A DNA stretch of 64,000 nt, from assembly GCA_012972835.1 (NCBI GenBank), contig JABDHK010000010.1, forward strand, positions 1-64,000, in the 5' to 3' direction. Both the position numbers and the translations under genes were made by a program. Shown one piece after another: positions 17,564 to 26,712 of the stretch; position 1 is the stretch's first letter; every line of letters begins with the position of its first letter. The notes under the pieces were generated by a model. It was not told the DNA's origin, did no database searches, and saw only the letters and a list, made by a program, of their open reading frames with translations. This DNA comes from Chlorobiaceae bacterium (GTDB lineage Bacteria > Bacteroidota > Chlorobiia > Chlorobiales > Chlorobiaceae).

Positions 17564-18200
17564 TTTCACGGACAGCCCGGATAAAGGTTTTCATTTTTTC
17601 CTTATCCTTTATACCGGGCGCCCTTTCAACGCCAGATGCGGTATCGACCCCGTAAGGTTTCGTTTGGCGGATTGCATCACCGACATTTGAATGGTTCAAT
17701 CCACCCGCCAGAATTGTATAAAATGAGCTATTGAGCTCATTGAAGATACGGCTTGCAAGAGATTTACCGATACTTTGTCCTGTTCCGCCTGCTATTCCCG
17801 GTTGATACGCATCAAAAAGAAATGTTGTAACCCCGCTCTCTTTGGAGAATTCACTTACTTCCTCAACCGAAAAATTGTTGTCAGGGCGAAAAACCTTTAT
17901 TACTTTAGCCTCCTTTATGGAGCGAGCCTGCTGAGGAGTGTACTCTTCGCTGTGAAGCTGTACTATTTGCAGTTTACAGTAGCGGCAGATGGCTTTTATT
18001 TCTGCTGCAGAGTTATCAACAAAAATGCCTGCGGATTGGATAAAAGGCGGTAATTTATTAATGATATCCTTTGCTTTTTCGGGATCTATCATTCGCGGGC
18101 TTTGGCTGCTGAAATTAAAACCGAGGGCATCTGCTCCGGCTTCAGCTGCATCAAGAGCATCCTGAAGTCGTGTTATTCCGCAGATTTTAATTTTTGTCAT
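17532..18200 (-). CDS. trpF: Phosphoribosylanthranilate isomerase
   Basis: 222 residues. Converts N-(5'-phosphoribosyl)anthranilate to the 1-deoxyribulose form in tryptophan synthesis. The family start KIKICGITRLQDALDAAEAG holds the catalytic Cys in KICG; VQLHSEE, FDAYQPGIAGGTG and LAGGLNHSNV are further TrpF blocks, and GVDTASGVERAPGIKD binds the phosphate with the family's SSGVE-like motif. The ATG at 18200 is preferred; a GTG three codons upstream is possible. It stands apart from other trp genes and overlaps the hydrolase gene tail to tail. Confidence 0.94.
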   Translation of the reverse strand: MTKIKICGITRLQDALDAAEAGADALGFNFSSQSPRMIDPEKAKDIINKLPPFIQSAGIFVDNSAAEIKAICRYCKLQIVQLHSEEYTPQQARSIKEAKVIKVFRPDNNFSVEEVSEFSKESGVTTFLFDAYQPGIAGGTGQSIGKSLASRIFNELNSSFYTILAGGLNHSNVGDAIRQTKPYGVDTASGVERAPGIKDKEKMKTFIRAVREITYEGSLKDH

Positions 18201-18372
18201 TGGCTTCACAGTGTTTTATAACGTTCAACGCTCACAGTATACTTCTCATAGAGAGTGCGGTTGACTGGAAGATAGTGGTTAAATGGCGTAAGAACAAGTT
18301 CATAGGAAGCAGGGAGTCTGGAGAACTACCCTGTTCCTTGGTTTGCTGGTACCAAGTTGTGTTGCGAAGTGG

Positions 18373-18403
18373 TTGTGATTCTCTCATATTGTGCGTATAT
18401 TCG
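18373..18403 (+). promoter_or_regulatory. Promoter of tRNA-Gln
   Basis: TTG (18373-18375), a 20-nt spacer and TATATTCG (18396-18403), close to the Bacteroidetes/Chlorobi TTTG-N20-TAnnTTTG form. The predicted start is about 30 bases before the tRNA. Confidence 0.5.
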
Positions 18404-18440
18404 GCACCGGCTATGATTTAGCTATCAATGCCGTGTAGAT

Positions 18441-18512
18441 TGGGGCGTCGCCAAGTGGTAAGGCATCGGCCTTTGGAGCCGACATCCGCAGGTTCGAATC
18501 CTGCCGCCCCAG
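18441..18512 (+). tRNA. tRNA-Gln (TTG)
   Basis: Complete cloverleaf: a 7-bp acceptor stem (TGGGGCG with CGCCCCA), anticodon loop CTTTGGA giving anticodon TTG, a TTCGAAT T-loop, discriminator G. No encoded CCA. A hairpin terminator follows directly. Confidence 0.95.
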
Positions 18513-18517
18513 CTAAC

Positions 18518-18550
18518 AAAAAAGGCAACCTTTCAGGGTTGCCTTTTTTG
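18518..18550. terminator. Two-way terminator between tRNA-Gln and ahcY
   Basis: AAAAAAGGCAACC and GGTTGCCTTTTTT form a perfect stem around TTTCAG. The A-run on one side and T-run on the other make it work for both the tRNA (+) and the metK-ahcY operon (-). Confidence 0.85.
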
Positions 18551-18577
18551 TTGCCTACACTATACACTACCATTCAA

Positions 18578-19990
18578 TCAATAGCGGTAATGGTCAGGTT
18601 TGTATGGTCCGTCAAGAGGAATACCGAGGTAGTCGGACTGCTCATTGGTAAGCCTTGTCAGCTTTACTCCGAGCTGTTCAAGATGGAGTCTTGCCACCTC
18701 TTCATCAAGCTCTTTCGGCAGTCGATACACGCCTATGGCATACTCCTTTGTCCAGAGTTCGATTTGTGCAAGCGTCTGGTTGGTAAAGGAGTTGCTCATG
18801 ACAAATGAAGGGTGTCCGGTTGCGCATCCCAGATTGACCAGGCGTCCCTCTGCCAGCAGATAGATGGAGTTGCCGTTTTCAAAGGTGTATTTATCCACCT
18901 GAGGCTTGATATTGAGCTTTTTTGCTCCAGCAAAGCTGTTGAGCTGCTCAACCTGAATTTCGTTGTCGAAGTGACCGATGTTGCAGACAATGGCTTCATC
19001 TTTCATCTGCTTCATGTGCTCAAGTGTAATGACATCTTTGTTGCCTGTTGTGGTAACAAAGATATTTCCTTCACTTACAGCCTCATCCATGGTGGAGACT
19101 TCATAGCCTTCCATGGCAGCCTGAAGTGCACAGATTGGATCGATCTCCGTAACGATCACCCGGGCACCGTAGGCGCGCATTGATCGGGCGGAACCTTTGC
19201 CTACATCACCGTAACCAAGAACAACAACAACTTTGCCGGCAACCATGACATCGGTTGCCCGTTTGATACCGTCAGCCAGTGATTCACGGCATCCATAAAG
19301 GTTGTCAAACTTAGACTTGGTGACCGAGTCGTTGACATTGATGGCAGGGAAGAGTAGTTCGCCTTTTTCAAGCATCTGGTAGAGGCGGTGAACACCGGTT
19401 GTGGTCTCTTCTGAAACGCCCTTCATCTCTGCAGCAACCTTGTGCCAGCGTTGGTTGTCCTCTTCAAAGACCTCCCTTAGCTGCTGGTAGAGTGCTTTTT
19501 CTTCAGCATTTCCCGGAGTTTTTTCGAGCATTTCCGGGTTGTTTTCAATTTTGTATCCCAAAATGATCAGAAGTGTTGCATCACCGCCATCATCGACGAT
19601 GAGGTTCGGGCCTTTTCCGCCTTCAAATTCAAGGATCTGGCGGGTACACCACCAGTACTCCTCAAGGGTTTCACCTTTCCATGCAAAAACCGGTACCCCG
19701 GTTTTTGCAATGGCAGCAGCGGCATGATCCTGGGTGGAAAAGATGTTGCAACTTGCCCAGCGAACTTCGGCACCAAGATCCACAAGGGTCTCAATAAGCA
19801 CGGCAGTTTGAATGGTCATATGGAGTGAACCGGCAATGCGTGCACCCTTCAGAGGGAATTTGCCTGCATATTTCCGTCTCGTAGCCATAAGGCCCGGCAT
19901 CTCTTTTTCAGCAATCTCAATTTCCTTGCGTCCCCATTCAGCAAGAGAGAGATCTGCTACTTTATAATCAAGCAGCTCAGTAACTGTCAT
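18578..19990 (-). CDS. ahcY: S-adenosylhomocysteinase
   Basis: 470 residues. Splits S-adenosylhomocysteine to adenosine and homocysteine, renewing the methyl cycle. The NAD-binding motif [17 protein letters not shown] is intact, along with substrate-site blocks ([36 protein letters not shown]) and the C-terminal KPDHYRY that reaches into the neighbouring subunit. Length is typical of the bacterial long form. It follows metK by 34 bases on the same strand and should share its RNA leader and control. Confidence 0.97.
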   Translation of the reverse strand: MTVTELLDYKVADLSLAEWGRKEIEIAEKEMPGLMATRRKYAGKFPLKGARIAGSLHMTIQTAVLIETLVDLGAEVRWASCNIFSTQDHAAAAIAKTGVPVFAWKGETLEEYWWCTRQILEFEGGKGPNLIVDDGGDATLLIILGYKIENNPEMLEKTPGNAEEKALYQQLREVFEEDNQRWHKVAAEMKGVSEETTTGVHRLYQMLEKGELLFPAINVNDSVTKSKFDNLYGCRESLADGIKRATDVMVAGKVVVVLGYGDVGKGSARSMRAYGARVIVTEIDPICALQAAMEGYEVSTMDEAVSEGNIFVTTTGNKDVITLEHMKQMKDEAIVCNIGHFDNEIQVEQLNSFAGAKKLNIKPQVDKYTFENGNSIYLLAEGRLVNLGCATGHPSFVMSNSFTNQTLAQIELWTKEYAIGVYRLPKELDEEVARLHLEQLGVKLTRLTNEQSDYLGIPLDGPYKPDHYRY

Positions 19991-20024
19991 AGTAGTTTTC
20001 TCTGTTTTAAAATGTTGAGATTGT

Positions 20025-21239
20025 TCATGCCAGATTGAAGGCTTTTTTCAGCTCTGCAACTTTTTCAGTTTTTTCCCATGGGAAGATATCACGGCCAAAA
20101 TGACCATAGGCCGCTGTCTGCTGATAGCTCCAGCCCTGGGGTTTGTCGAGGCTGAATCGTTTGATGATGGCTGCTGGACGGAGATCAAAGATCACTTCTG
20201 CTTTTTCCTGGATCTCGGCATCACTGAGGCCAAGTTTTGCTGTGTCGTGAGTATTGATGTAGATCGATACCGGACGCGCAACACCAATGGCATAGGAGAC
20301 CTGAACGGTGCACTTGTCTGCAAGTCCTGCCGCAACAATGTTTTTAGCAACGTGGCGCGCTGCATAGGCGGCACTGCGGTCAACCTTTGAAGGATCTTTG
20401 CCGCTGAATGCGCCGCCGCCATGAGGAGCTGCACCACCGTAGGTGTCGACAATGATTTTGCGACCGGTAAGGCCAGTATCGCCGTGTGGTCCGCCGATAA
20501 CAAAGCGACCTGTCGGGTTGATATGAAACTTTGTATTTTCGTCGATCAGGGAAGCAGGGATAACTACCTTGACAACATTTTCAATGATGTCTTTTTTTAT
20601 GACCTCCTGCCATGCAGCTTCACTGACGCCTTCCGGTTCCGGATCGTGCTGGGTAGATACAACAACAGCATCCACGCGGATTACTTTTTCGTTTTCATAT
20701 TCAAGAGTGACCTGGCTTTTAGCGTCAGGGCGAAGATAGGTCATGATTTTGCCATCCTTGCGGATTTCGGCAAGAACCTTGACAAGCTGCTGAGCAAACT
20801 GGATTGCTGCGGGCATCAGTTCAGGGGTTTCTGTGACTGCATAGCCGAACATCATACCCTGGTCGCCAGCGCCAACGCGGTCAAACTCGTCAGCGATCTC
20901 TTCCTTGCGGTCAACACCGCGGTTGATATCAGGTGACTGACTGTGCAGTGCGGAGAGAACACCACAAGAGTTGGCTTCAAACATGTATTCGCCCTTGGTG
21001 TAGCCGATCTCAGCGACAACCTTACGGGCAATTGTCTGGATATCAACAATACCTTTTGTGGTAACTTCACCGCCAACAATGACCTGGCCTGTTGTGACAA
21101 AGGTTTCACATGCAACACGTGAATTAGAGTCCTGACGAAGAAAATCATCAAGGACAGCATCGGAAATCTGATCGGCAACCTTGTCTGGGTGTCCTTCTGA
21201 TACGGATTCTGAGGTAAAGAAATACCTTTTCTGTGACAT
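20025..21239 (-). CDS. metK: S-adenosylmethionine synthetase
   Basis: 404 residues. Makes SAM from methionine and ATP in the cytoplasm. Family blocks: [19 protein letters not shown] (N-terminal ATP site), [12 protein letters not shown], and the glycine-rich [19 protein letters not shown] loop. First gene of the metK-ahcY pair; together they make SAM and dispose of its by-product. It is preceded by about 200 bases of structured leader and a good Chlorobi-type promoter, consistent with control by an RNA element. Confidence 0.97.
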   Translation of the reverse strand: MSQKRYFFTSESVSEGHPDKVADQISDAVLDDFLRQDSNSRVACETFVTTGQVIVGGEVTTKGIVDIQTIARKVVAEIGYTKGEYMFEANSCGVLSALHSQSPDINRGVDRKEEIADEFDRVGAGDQGMMFGYAVTETPELMPAAIQFAQQLVKVLAEIRKDGKIMTYLRPDAKSQVTLEYENEKVIRVDAVVVSTQHDPEPEGVSEAAWQEVIKKDIIENVVKVVIPASLIDENTKFHINPTGRFVIGGPHGDTGLTGRKIIVDTYGGAAPHGGGAFSGKDPSKVDRSAAYAARHVAKNIVAAGLADKCTVQVSYAIGVARPVSIYINTHDTAKLGLSDAEIQEKAEVIFDLRPAAIIKRFSLDKPQGWSYQQTAAYGHFGRDIFPWEKTEKVAELKKAFNLA

Positions 21240-21329
21240 ATTTTAATAAGTTTTTAATTAAACGAACAACAGTTGAGAAGAACAGAAAAACTGTATTAAT
21301 CGGAAAATTTTTCGGTGAGCGGATTTCAC

Positions 21330-21415
21330 GGGGAAACGACTGGACACGGAAAAAATTCCGACAAGCCCAAAGGAATAGCCTTTTGAAGCTTGCGGCACCG
21401 TGTCCATAGGTAATG
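21330..21415 (-). promoter_or_regulatory. SAM-Chlorobi RNA motif (5' leader of metK-ahcY)
   Basis: On the transcript, GGACACGG (21405-21398) and CCGTGTCC (21349-21342) form a perfect 8-bp helix. Inside it, CAAGC pairs with GCTTG and AAAGG with CCTTT, giving a branched hairpin. An alternative stem CGGAA-TTTT-TTCCG would use part of the 3' arm of the outer helix, so two exclusive folds are possible. Established knowledge: the SAM-Chlorobi motif is found only in Chlorobi, always upstream of metK-ahcY operons, with unknown mechanism. Identity here rests on position and structure, not on an alignment; exact ends are approximate. Confidence 0.72.
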
Positions 21416-21437
21416 GGGATGCCAAAAAAATACAGTT

Positions 21438-21469
21438 AAAATGTAAGCAATCGTCTTCTTCTATGCAAA
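21438..21469 (-). promoter_or_regulatory. Promoter of the metK-ahcY operon
   Basis: Read on the minus strand: TTTG (21469-21466), a 20-nt spacer, TACATTTT (21445-21438), seven of eight matches to TAnnTTTG. It would start RNA just upstream of the structured leader, and lies immediately after the stop of the next gene upstream. Confidence 0.65.
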
Positions 21470-21477
21470 AAAATCTC

Positions 21478-22455
21478 TTATCCTAATCTTATTTCCGAGT
21501 AATCTCCGATATTAATTTTATGAGGTGTTCCAGTCACCGAGGCATTGTTTCCTACGATTGAGTGTTCAAGCATGATATGCTTAACTCGCGCATCACTGCC
21601 GATAATGGAGTCTGAAATAATGGAATTCACAACAACAGCTTGTTCACCAATGGTGGTATTAGGGCCGATAATGGCATGTTCAAGAACGGCACTATCAGCA
21701 ATAAAGACCGGGTTATTGATAATGCACCCGGGGTATATCTTCTTTGAAATGTTTTCTTTAAGAAGTATCTCATTGGTTGAGAGCAAGGTTTCGGACTTGC
21801 CGCAGTCGTACCAGCCATGAACAGGAAAGGTGGTGAATGGCTCCCCCTTATCTATCATGAGCTGCAGGGCATCGGTGAGCTGGTACTCCCCCTTTGTTTT
21901 TATTTTCTTGTCAATCAGGAAGTCGATGCTTGCAAAAAGCGGCCCAGCCTGTTTTAAAAAATAGAGACCTACAATGGCAAGGTTACTGACCGGCGTATCC
22001 GGTTTTTCAACCAGTTTCAAAATTTTATCATCACTCGTTACGGCAACACCGAATCGCCTTGGATCCTCAACCACTTTTACTCCAAGGGTGGAAAAAGGGC
22101 TTTTCAGTACCGTTTCAAGATCAACATCAAAGATGGTGTCACCGAGTATAATAAAGAGGGGTTCACTCTCATTGACGTGGGGTTTGCACATCCAGATGGC
22201 ATGAGCAAGTCCGAGCTGCTCATGCTGGGTAACAAAGGTAAATTTGATGGTGTAGTGTTTTCGCAGCCACTTTTCAATCATGTCGCCCAAATAACCAACA
22301 ATGACGATGGCTTCATCAATTCCTGATGCGATAAGTTTATCCATAATATGGCCAATAATGGGTTTGCCGGCCACATTAAGCAATACTTTTGGGTTTGAAA
22401 GGGTGTGTGGGCGCAAACGACTGCCCACTCCGGCAACAGGAATTATAGCTTTCAT
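21478..22455 (-). CDS. NDP-sugar pyrophosphorylase-like nucleotidyltransferase
   Basis: 325 residues. N-terminal nucleotidyltransferase domain with the signature PVAGVGSRLRPHTLSNPKVL and a metal-binding LGDTIFDVDLE; the C-terminal quarter has hexapeptide-like repeats (IIGPNTTIGEQAVVVNSIIS) for a short left-handed helix. It would join a nucleoside triphosphate to a sugar 1-phosphate, probably glucose-1-phosphate, for cell-surface polysaccharide. RfbA- or GlmU-like; which nucleotide is used cannot be told. It stands alone upstream of metK. Confidence 0.85.
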   Translation of the reverse strand: MKAIIPVAGVGSRLRPHTLSNPKVLLNVAGKPIIGHIMDKLIASGIDEAIVIVGYLGDMIEKWLRKHYTIKFTFVTQHEQLGLAHAIWMCKPHVNESEPLFIILGDTIFDVDLETVLKSPFSTLGVKVVEDPRRFGVAVTSDDKILKLVEKPDTPVSNLAIVGLYFLKQAGPLFASIDFLIDKKIKTKGEYQLTDALQLMIDKGEPFTTFPVHGWYDCGKSETLLSTNEILLKENISKKIYPGCIINNPVFIADSAVLEHAIIGPNTTIGEQAVVVNSIISDSIIGSDARVKHIMLEHSIVGNNASVTGTPHKINIGDYSEIRLG

Positions 22456-22720
22456 AGTATTCCCTGGTTTTGGTGTTGAAATCAGCTTTTGCAGTTCTTC
22501 TTTTTATGTTAACAAAAAGAGTTTATAAAACGAAAGGCTCTCATTGCAGAGTGAGATTAAATTAAATATTGAAATCTGTTGTATTTTATGCTGATGGCGT
22601 GCATATTTCGTCCATTATAAAACAAGTTGCCGAGTGAGCTGCTTCAAGCAAATCAAAGGGCTTGAGGATAGTCGTGGCGCAGGGGGGTAAACCCTTCGAA
22701 ATAAGGTAAATAGATCTTTT

Positions 22721-23137
22721 ATGGCTGGAAGTTTTAAGGGAGTTTTCAAGCAGTCTGCAGTTATTCCTGTGCTCGACAACAGGCTGGTGCTTATTACCTC
22801 CAGAAAATCGGAGCGTTGGATCATTCCCAAAGGGTATGTTGAAAAAGGGTTATCACCCGCAGAGTCAGCCGCAAAGGAGGCTTATGAAGAGGCTGGTTTG
22901 ATCGGAACAGTCCATCATAGAGAGGCTGGTAAATACCGGTACCGCAAGTTCGGTAAATCCTTTTCTGTTCAGGTCTATCCTCTTTTTATTGAAACAATGC
23001 TTGATGAGTGGGATGAAATGCACGATCGTCAGAGAAAGCTTGTTACTCCAGCAGAGGCGATTGAGATGGTATGCCATCGGGATCTGAGGCGGATTATTTC
23101 GGATTATTTTTCTACCCAGTCGATAATTTTCCCATGA
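22721..23137 (+). CDS. Nudix hydrolase
   Basis: 138 residues. The Nudix box is recognisable as GYVEKGLSPAESAAKEAYEE followed by AGL, with two departures from the GX5EX7REUXEEXGU consensus: Leu in place of the first Glu and Lys for Arg; the metal-binding EExG core is kept. The start KQSAVIPVLDNRLVLITSRK and length suit the DIPP/ADP-ribose-type subfamily, which cleaves pyrophosphates such as diadenosine or inositol polyphosphates. Substrate not assignable. Followed by a tRNA cluster. Confidence 0.85.
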   Translation: MAGSFKGVFKQSAVIPVLDNRLVLITSRKSERWIIPKGYVEKGLSPAESAAKEAYEEAGLIGTVHHREAGKYRYRKFGKSFSVQVYPLFIETMLDEWDEMHDRQRKLVTPAEAIEMVCHRDLRRIISDYFSTQSIIFP

Positions 23138-23186
23138 TTATTGTTGTTGAGCCTGGTTTATAACCGTGGCGTTTTATGAAATTTTT

Positions 23187-23217
23187 TTTGGTAATTCTTA
23201 TTCTTGTGGTATATTAG
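23187..23217 (+). promoter_or_regulatory. Promoter of the four-tRNA cluster
   Basis: TTTG (23187-23190), a 19-nt spacer, TATATTAG (23210-23217). It matches the Chlorobi/Bacteroidetes form and lies about 28 bases before the first tRNA. Confidence 0.55.
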
Positions 23218-23245
23218 GAACCTTCAATGAAGAGGGTATGTAGTG

Positions 23246-23318
23246 CGGGGTGTGGCGCAGTTGGTAGCGTGCCTGCTTTGGGAGCAGGAGGCCCCGAGTT
23301 CGAGTCTCGGCACCCCGA
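23246..23318 (+). tRNA. tRNA-Pro (TGG)
   Basis: Acceptor CGGGGTG pairs with CACCCCG; anticodon loop TTTGGGA gives TGG; TTCGAGT T-loop; discriminator A; no encoded CCA. First of four tRNAs in one transcript. Confidence 0.95.
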
Positions 23319-23345
23319 CAAGAAGGAGTTCTGGCAGTTGAAGCT

Positions 23346-23418
<73 letters not shown>

Positions 23419-23444
23419 CAAAGATAAGTCCGTAGTTTTTCTAT

Positions 23445-23519
23445 GGTGATTGTAGCTCAGTTGGTTAGAGCGCCAGGTTGTGGCCCTGGAGGCCGGGGGT
23501 TCGAGTCCCCTCATTCACC
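23445..23519 (+). tRNA. tRNA-His (GTG)
   Basis: Anticodon loop TTGTGGC gives GTG. The extra 5' G (23445) faces discriminator C (23519), the tRNA-His identity pair. The acceptor stem GTGATTG/CATTCAC has one T-T mismatch. Confidence 0.94.
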
Positions 23520-23529
23520 CATGTTTTTT

Positions 23530-23601
23530 GGCCCCATCGACTAGCGGTTAGGTCACCACCCTTTCAAGGTGGCGGGACGGGTTCGAATCCCGTTGGGGTC
23601 A
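23530..23601 (+). tRNA. tRNA-Glu (TTC)
   Basis: Acceptor GGCCCCA pairs with TGGGGTC; anticodon loop CTTTCAA gives TTC; T-loop TCGAATC; discriminator A. Only 10 bases after tRNA-His. Confidence 0.95.
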
Positions 23602-23688
23602 CACTTTTAACTTGTATCTTTTAAAGCTCTGTTCGTTGCCAGTTCAGGGCTTTTTTTAATTCAATGAACGCAGATTTTCCTCCGCTTT

Positions 23689-26100
23689 ATGAAAATATCT
23701 GTCAACTGGCTTAAAGATTTTCTTCCCTCTTTTACTTCCGATATACCCTCACTTGTTGAAAAGCTCACTTTTCTCGGGCTTGAAGTCGAGGATGTTCATG
23801 AGAGTACACTTCCTGATGATCTTGTTGTTGTCGGTAGAATCGAAGAGGTTTTACCGCATCCCAATGCCGAAAAGTTGACGATTTGCCGGGTTAATGTTGG
23901 CCATGACGAGCCTCTTCAGATTGTGTGTGGTGCCACGAATGTTAAAGCCGGCCTGCTTGTTCCTGTAGCGACCGAAAAAGCAAAGCTTCAGCTTCCTGAT
24001 GGTAAAACCTTAACTATAAAGGCATCAAAAATACGGGGTGAACGCTCTTTCGGTATGATTTGTGCCGCCGATGAGCTTGGGCTCTCCGGTGACCACTCTG
24101 GCGTTATGGAACTTGACTCTTCGTGCATACCAGGAGTTCCCTTTGCCCGCTACCTTGATGGCGGGGTTGTGCTCGACATTGCTGTGACTCCCAACCGACC
24201 AGATGTGCTCTCCCATCTTGGTGTTGCAAGGGAGCTTGCAGGAGATGAAACAATTCACTATCCGAAGCAGCAGGCAGTAGATTTTTCTGCAAGCAGCCCT
24301 CTTGTTGAGGTTATTGATGCTGTAGCCTGTCCCTACTATACAGGAGTGGTTATTCGCGGTATAAGTGTGGCTGAATCTCCGGAATGGCTGCGCAGGAAGC
24401 TTGAAAGTATTGATTTGAGGCCGAAGAATAACATCGTCGATATCACCAACTATATTCTTCATGCGCTTGGTCAGCCACTCCATGCGTTTGATCTCGGCAA
24501 GCTTGTCGGTGGGCGTGTTGTGGTGCGGAGCGACATGCGGGCAGAGTTTACGGCGATCAATCAGCAGATTTGCCATGTTGAGCCTGGCATGCCGGTCATC
24601 TGTGATAGTGAAAAGCCTGTGGCTCTTGCAGGTGTCATGGGCGGTCTTGATTCTGCTGTAAGTGATTCCACGACAGATATTTTGCTTGAAGCAGCCTATT
24701 TCGATCCATCAATGATCCGTAAATCTGCCAAAAAAGCTGCTATCTCCTCTGATTCCTCATACCGTTTCGAAAGAGGAGTTGATCCTCAGAATGTTAAAAC
24801 GGCGGCTGAGTGCGCTGTAGCTCTTATTCTTGAGCTTGCCGGTGGTTCAGTAGCCGAGAGTCGTGAGTGTGGTACAACGGCTGGCGAGTTGTGTCAGGTC
24901 AAGTTGAGGCCTGCAAAGGTCAATGCTTTGCTTGGCAGTTCTATAGCTGCCACCGACATGTCAGTGATGCTCAAACGGATAGGTTTTTCTCTCCATGCAA
25001 CAGATGAAGAGTCCTTGACCTTTCTTGTTCCTTCTTACAGGGTTGATGTTTCGGAAGAAATTGATCTTGTTGAAGAGATAGCACGTCTTTATGGATATGA
25101 TCATATTCAGCCTGCAGCACAGTTAACGACAACCTATCCCCAATCCCGCAAATATCCCGAGTTTTTTCCTGACTTTCTCCGTTCCATTATGGTTGGTTTG
25201 AACTTCCGGGAAATTCTTACCAATCCGCTGATAAAAAGAGATGAGGCTCTGTTGTTCAGTGACGGACTTGTTGGTGTGCTTAATCCCATCAGTGAAGGAC
25301 TTGAGGTCCTCAGACCGGGGTTGATACCTGGATTTCTCAAGGTTATCAGTCATAATATCAGGCATGGCAACAAAGATTTAAAGTTTTTTGAGGTTGCAAG
25401 GGGATTCAGGGCTCTATCGGAGGGCGCAGAGGTTGGGAAAACGCAGCTTGATGCTTATGGGGAGCAGGAGTATCTGGTTATTGCAGTGACTGGCAGCCGT
25501 TATCCCAGAATATGGAACCTGCCGCCGGATAAGGTTGATTTTTACGATGTTATGGGTGCTGTCGAGATGCTTCTTGAGAAGCTGAATTTGCTTGATAAAT
25601 CAGTGGTGAATATTTATAATGAAAAATCTGTCAGTATTGATGTTCTGCTGACAGAGAAGGGAAAGGCTCGCTCAAACAGGGTGGGGGTGGTTCAGCAGGT
25701 TGAAGGTGACCTTTTGAAGGCGTTTGATATTCAGCAGGATGTATATATCGCGGAAATTGATGCCGCTATGCTGGAATGCTGTTTTAATCCAACCGTTACC
25801 TATGTGCCACCGTCCAGATTTCCCGTTGTTCAGAGAGATTTATCGCTTATTTTACCATCCTGTGTTACCGTTCAGTCACTTGTGGAACTGGTACGTTCAA
25901 GTGACTCTTTGATCAGGGATGTCTCTGTTTTTGATCTTTTTGAGCGCTCCAGTAAAGATGGTGGTGAGCGAAGTGTTGCACTCTCTCTGGAAATTGCTGA
26001 TTTTACGGGAACGTTGCACGATGAACGAATCAGCGATATTCTTTTGAAGGTCGGCAGTAATGCCGAGAGTAAGCTTGGTGCGGTAATTCGACAAGTCTGA
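23689..26100 (+). CDS. pheT: Phenylalanyl-tRNA synthetase beta subunit
   Basis: 803 residues, normal for the long bacterial beta chain. Domains in order: EMAP-type tRNA-binding domain (about 40-150; VVVGRIEEVLPHPNAEKLTI), B3/4 editing domain (about 210-380; NIVDITNYILHALGQPLHAFD), B5 domain (about 400-470), catalytic-like core (about 480-690; FFEVARGF) and C-terminal ferredoxin-fold anticodon-binding domain (PPSRFPVVQRDLSLILP). With PheS (elsewhere) it charges tRNA-Phe. The next two small genes follow closely and may be co-transcribed. Confidence 0.97.
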   Translation: MKISVNWLKDFLPSFTSDIPSLVEKLTFLGLEVEDVHESTLPDDLVVVGRIEEVLPHPNAEKLTICRVNVGHDEPLQIVCGATNVKAGLLVPVATEKAKLQLPDGKTLTIKASKIRGERSFGMICAADELGLSGDHSGVMELDSSCIPGVPFARYLDGGVVLDIAVTPNRPDVLSHLGVARELAGDETIHYPKQQAVDFSASSPLVEVIDAVACPYYTGVVIRGISVAESPEWLRRKLESIDLRPKNNIVDITNYILHALGQPLHAFDLGKLVGGRVVVRSDMRAEFTAINQQICHVEPGMPVICDSEKPVALAGVMGGLDSAVSDSTTDILLEAAYFDPSMIRKSAKKAAISSDSSYRFERGVDPQNVKTAAECAVALILELAGGSVAESRECGTTAGELCQVKLRPAKVNALLGSSIAATDMSVMLKRIGFSLHATDEESLTFLVPSYRVDVSEEIDLVEEIARLYGYDHIQPAAQLTTTYPQSRKYPEFFPDFLRSIMVGLNFREILTNPLIKRDEALLFSDGLVGVLNPISEGLEVLRPGLIPGFLKVISHNIRHGNKDLKFFEVARGFRALSEGAEVGKTQLDAYGEQEYLVIAVTGSRYPRIWNLPPDKVDFYDVMGAVEMLLEKLNLLDKSVVNIYNEKSVSIDVLLTEKGKARSNRVGVVQQVEGDLLKAFDIQQDVYIAEIDAAMLECCFNPTVTYVPPSRFPVVQRDLSLILPSCVTVQSLVELVRSSDSLIRDVSVFDLFERSSKDGGERSVALSLEIADFTGTLHDERISDILLKVGSNAESKLGAVIRQV

Positions 26101-26113
26101 TACTCTTTGTTCT

Positions 26114-26419
26114 ATGCAAGATTTTGATGGGCAAAACATCACGGTGGATGTCAACACACTTGAGGGAAATATTGAACTCCTTATTGCCCGGTTGATCGAA
26201 TGCCGGAAAGAGAATGATTTATTGCGATCTGAACTGGCAAGTCTGCAAAATATCTTGAGGTCGTGCAAGCTGCCAGGAAGTGTCGGTACCTCTCTTTTGG
26301 ATGCAGGCGCTACTTCCGGAGGTCAGTTTACCTATGCAGAACAAATGCAGCTCAAGCATAAGTTGGTCATGATTTTGCAGAAAATAGAGATGGAACTCAG
26401 AAACAATCAGACATTGTAA
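26114..26419 (+). CDS. Coiled-coil protein upstream of zapA
   Basis: 101 residues. A central helix with heptad leucines (LIARLIECRKENDLLRSELA) predicts a coiled coil, and a second helix closes the protein (KLVMILQKIEMELRNN). No enzymatic motif. It lies 13 bases after pheT and 8 bases before zapA, an arrangement that suggests a structural partner of ZapA in the division ring, by analogy with ZapB; this is inference only. No clear sequence relation to ZapB is claimed. Confidence 0.6.
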   Translation: MQDFDGQNITVDVNTLEGNIELLIARLIECRKENDLLRSELASLQNILRSCKLPGSVGTSLLDAGATSGGQFTYAEQMQLKHKLVMILQKIEMELRNNQTL

Positions 26420-26427
26420 GAGATGAG

Positions 26428-26688
26428 ATGGAAAAAATTGATGTAAATGTTTATGGCGACAGTTATCCTTTAAGAGTCGAAAGACGGGAACTGACCGAAA
26501 AGGCAGCTCGGGATGTTGATGGTGTGATGAGGCTATTTGCTGAAAAAGCTCCAACTTTCGTGTCCGCCAAACTGGCAGTTCTTGCGGCAATTTCGTTTGC
26601 AGAAAAAAAGATCGAACTTGAAGAAGAGATGGCGCTGTTGAAGCAGAACCTTGCCCGGCTCAATGTTTTAATAGGGCAAAATCTGTAA
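26428..26688 (+). CDS. zapA: Cell division protein ZapA
   Basis: 86 residues, the usual short bacterial ZapA. The N-terminal half has the family pattern (VNVYGDSYPLRVERRELTEK, then AARDVDGVMR) and the C-terminal half is a coiled coil ending LLKQNLARLNVLIGQ. ZapA tetramers cross-link FtsZ filaments at midcell. It is followed by a probable 6S RNA, a neighbour of zapA in many bacteria. Confidence 0.85.
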   Translation: MEKIDVNVYGDSYPLRVERRELTEKAARDVDGVMRLFAEKAPTFVSAKLAVLAAISFAEKKIELEEEMALLKQNLARLNVLIGQNL

Positions 26689-26712
26689 TAAACCGTTACA
26701 TTAGTAGAGAAG

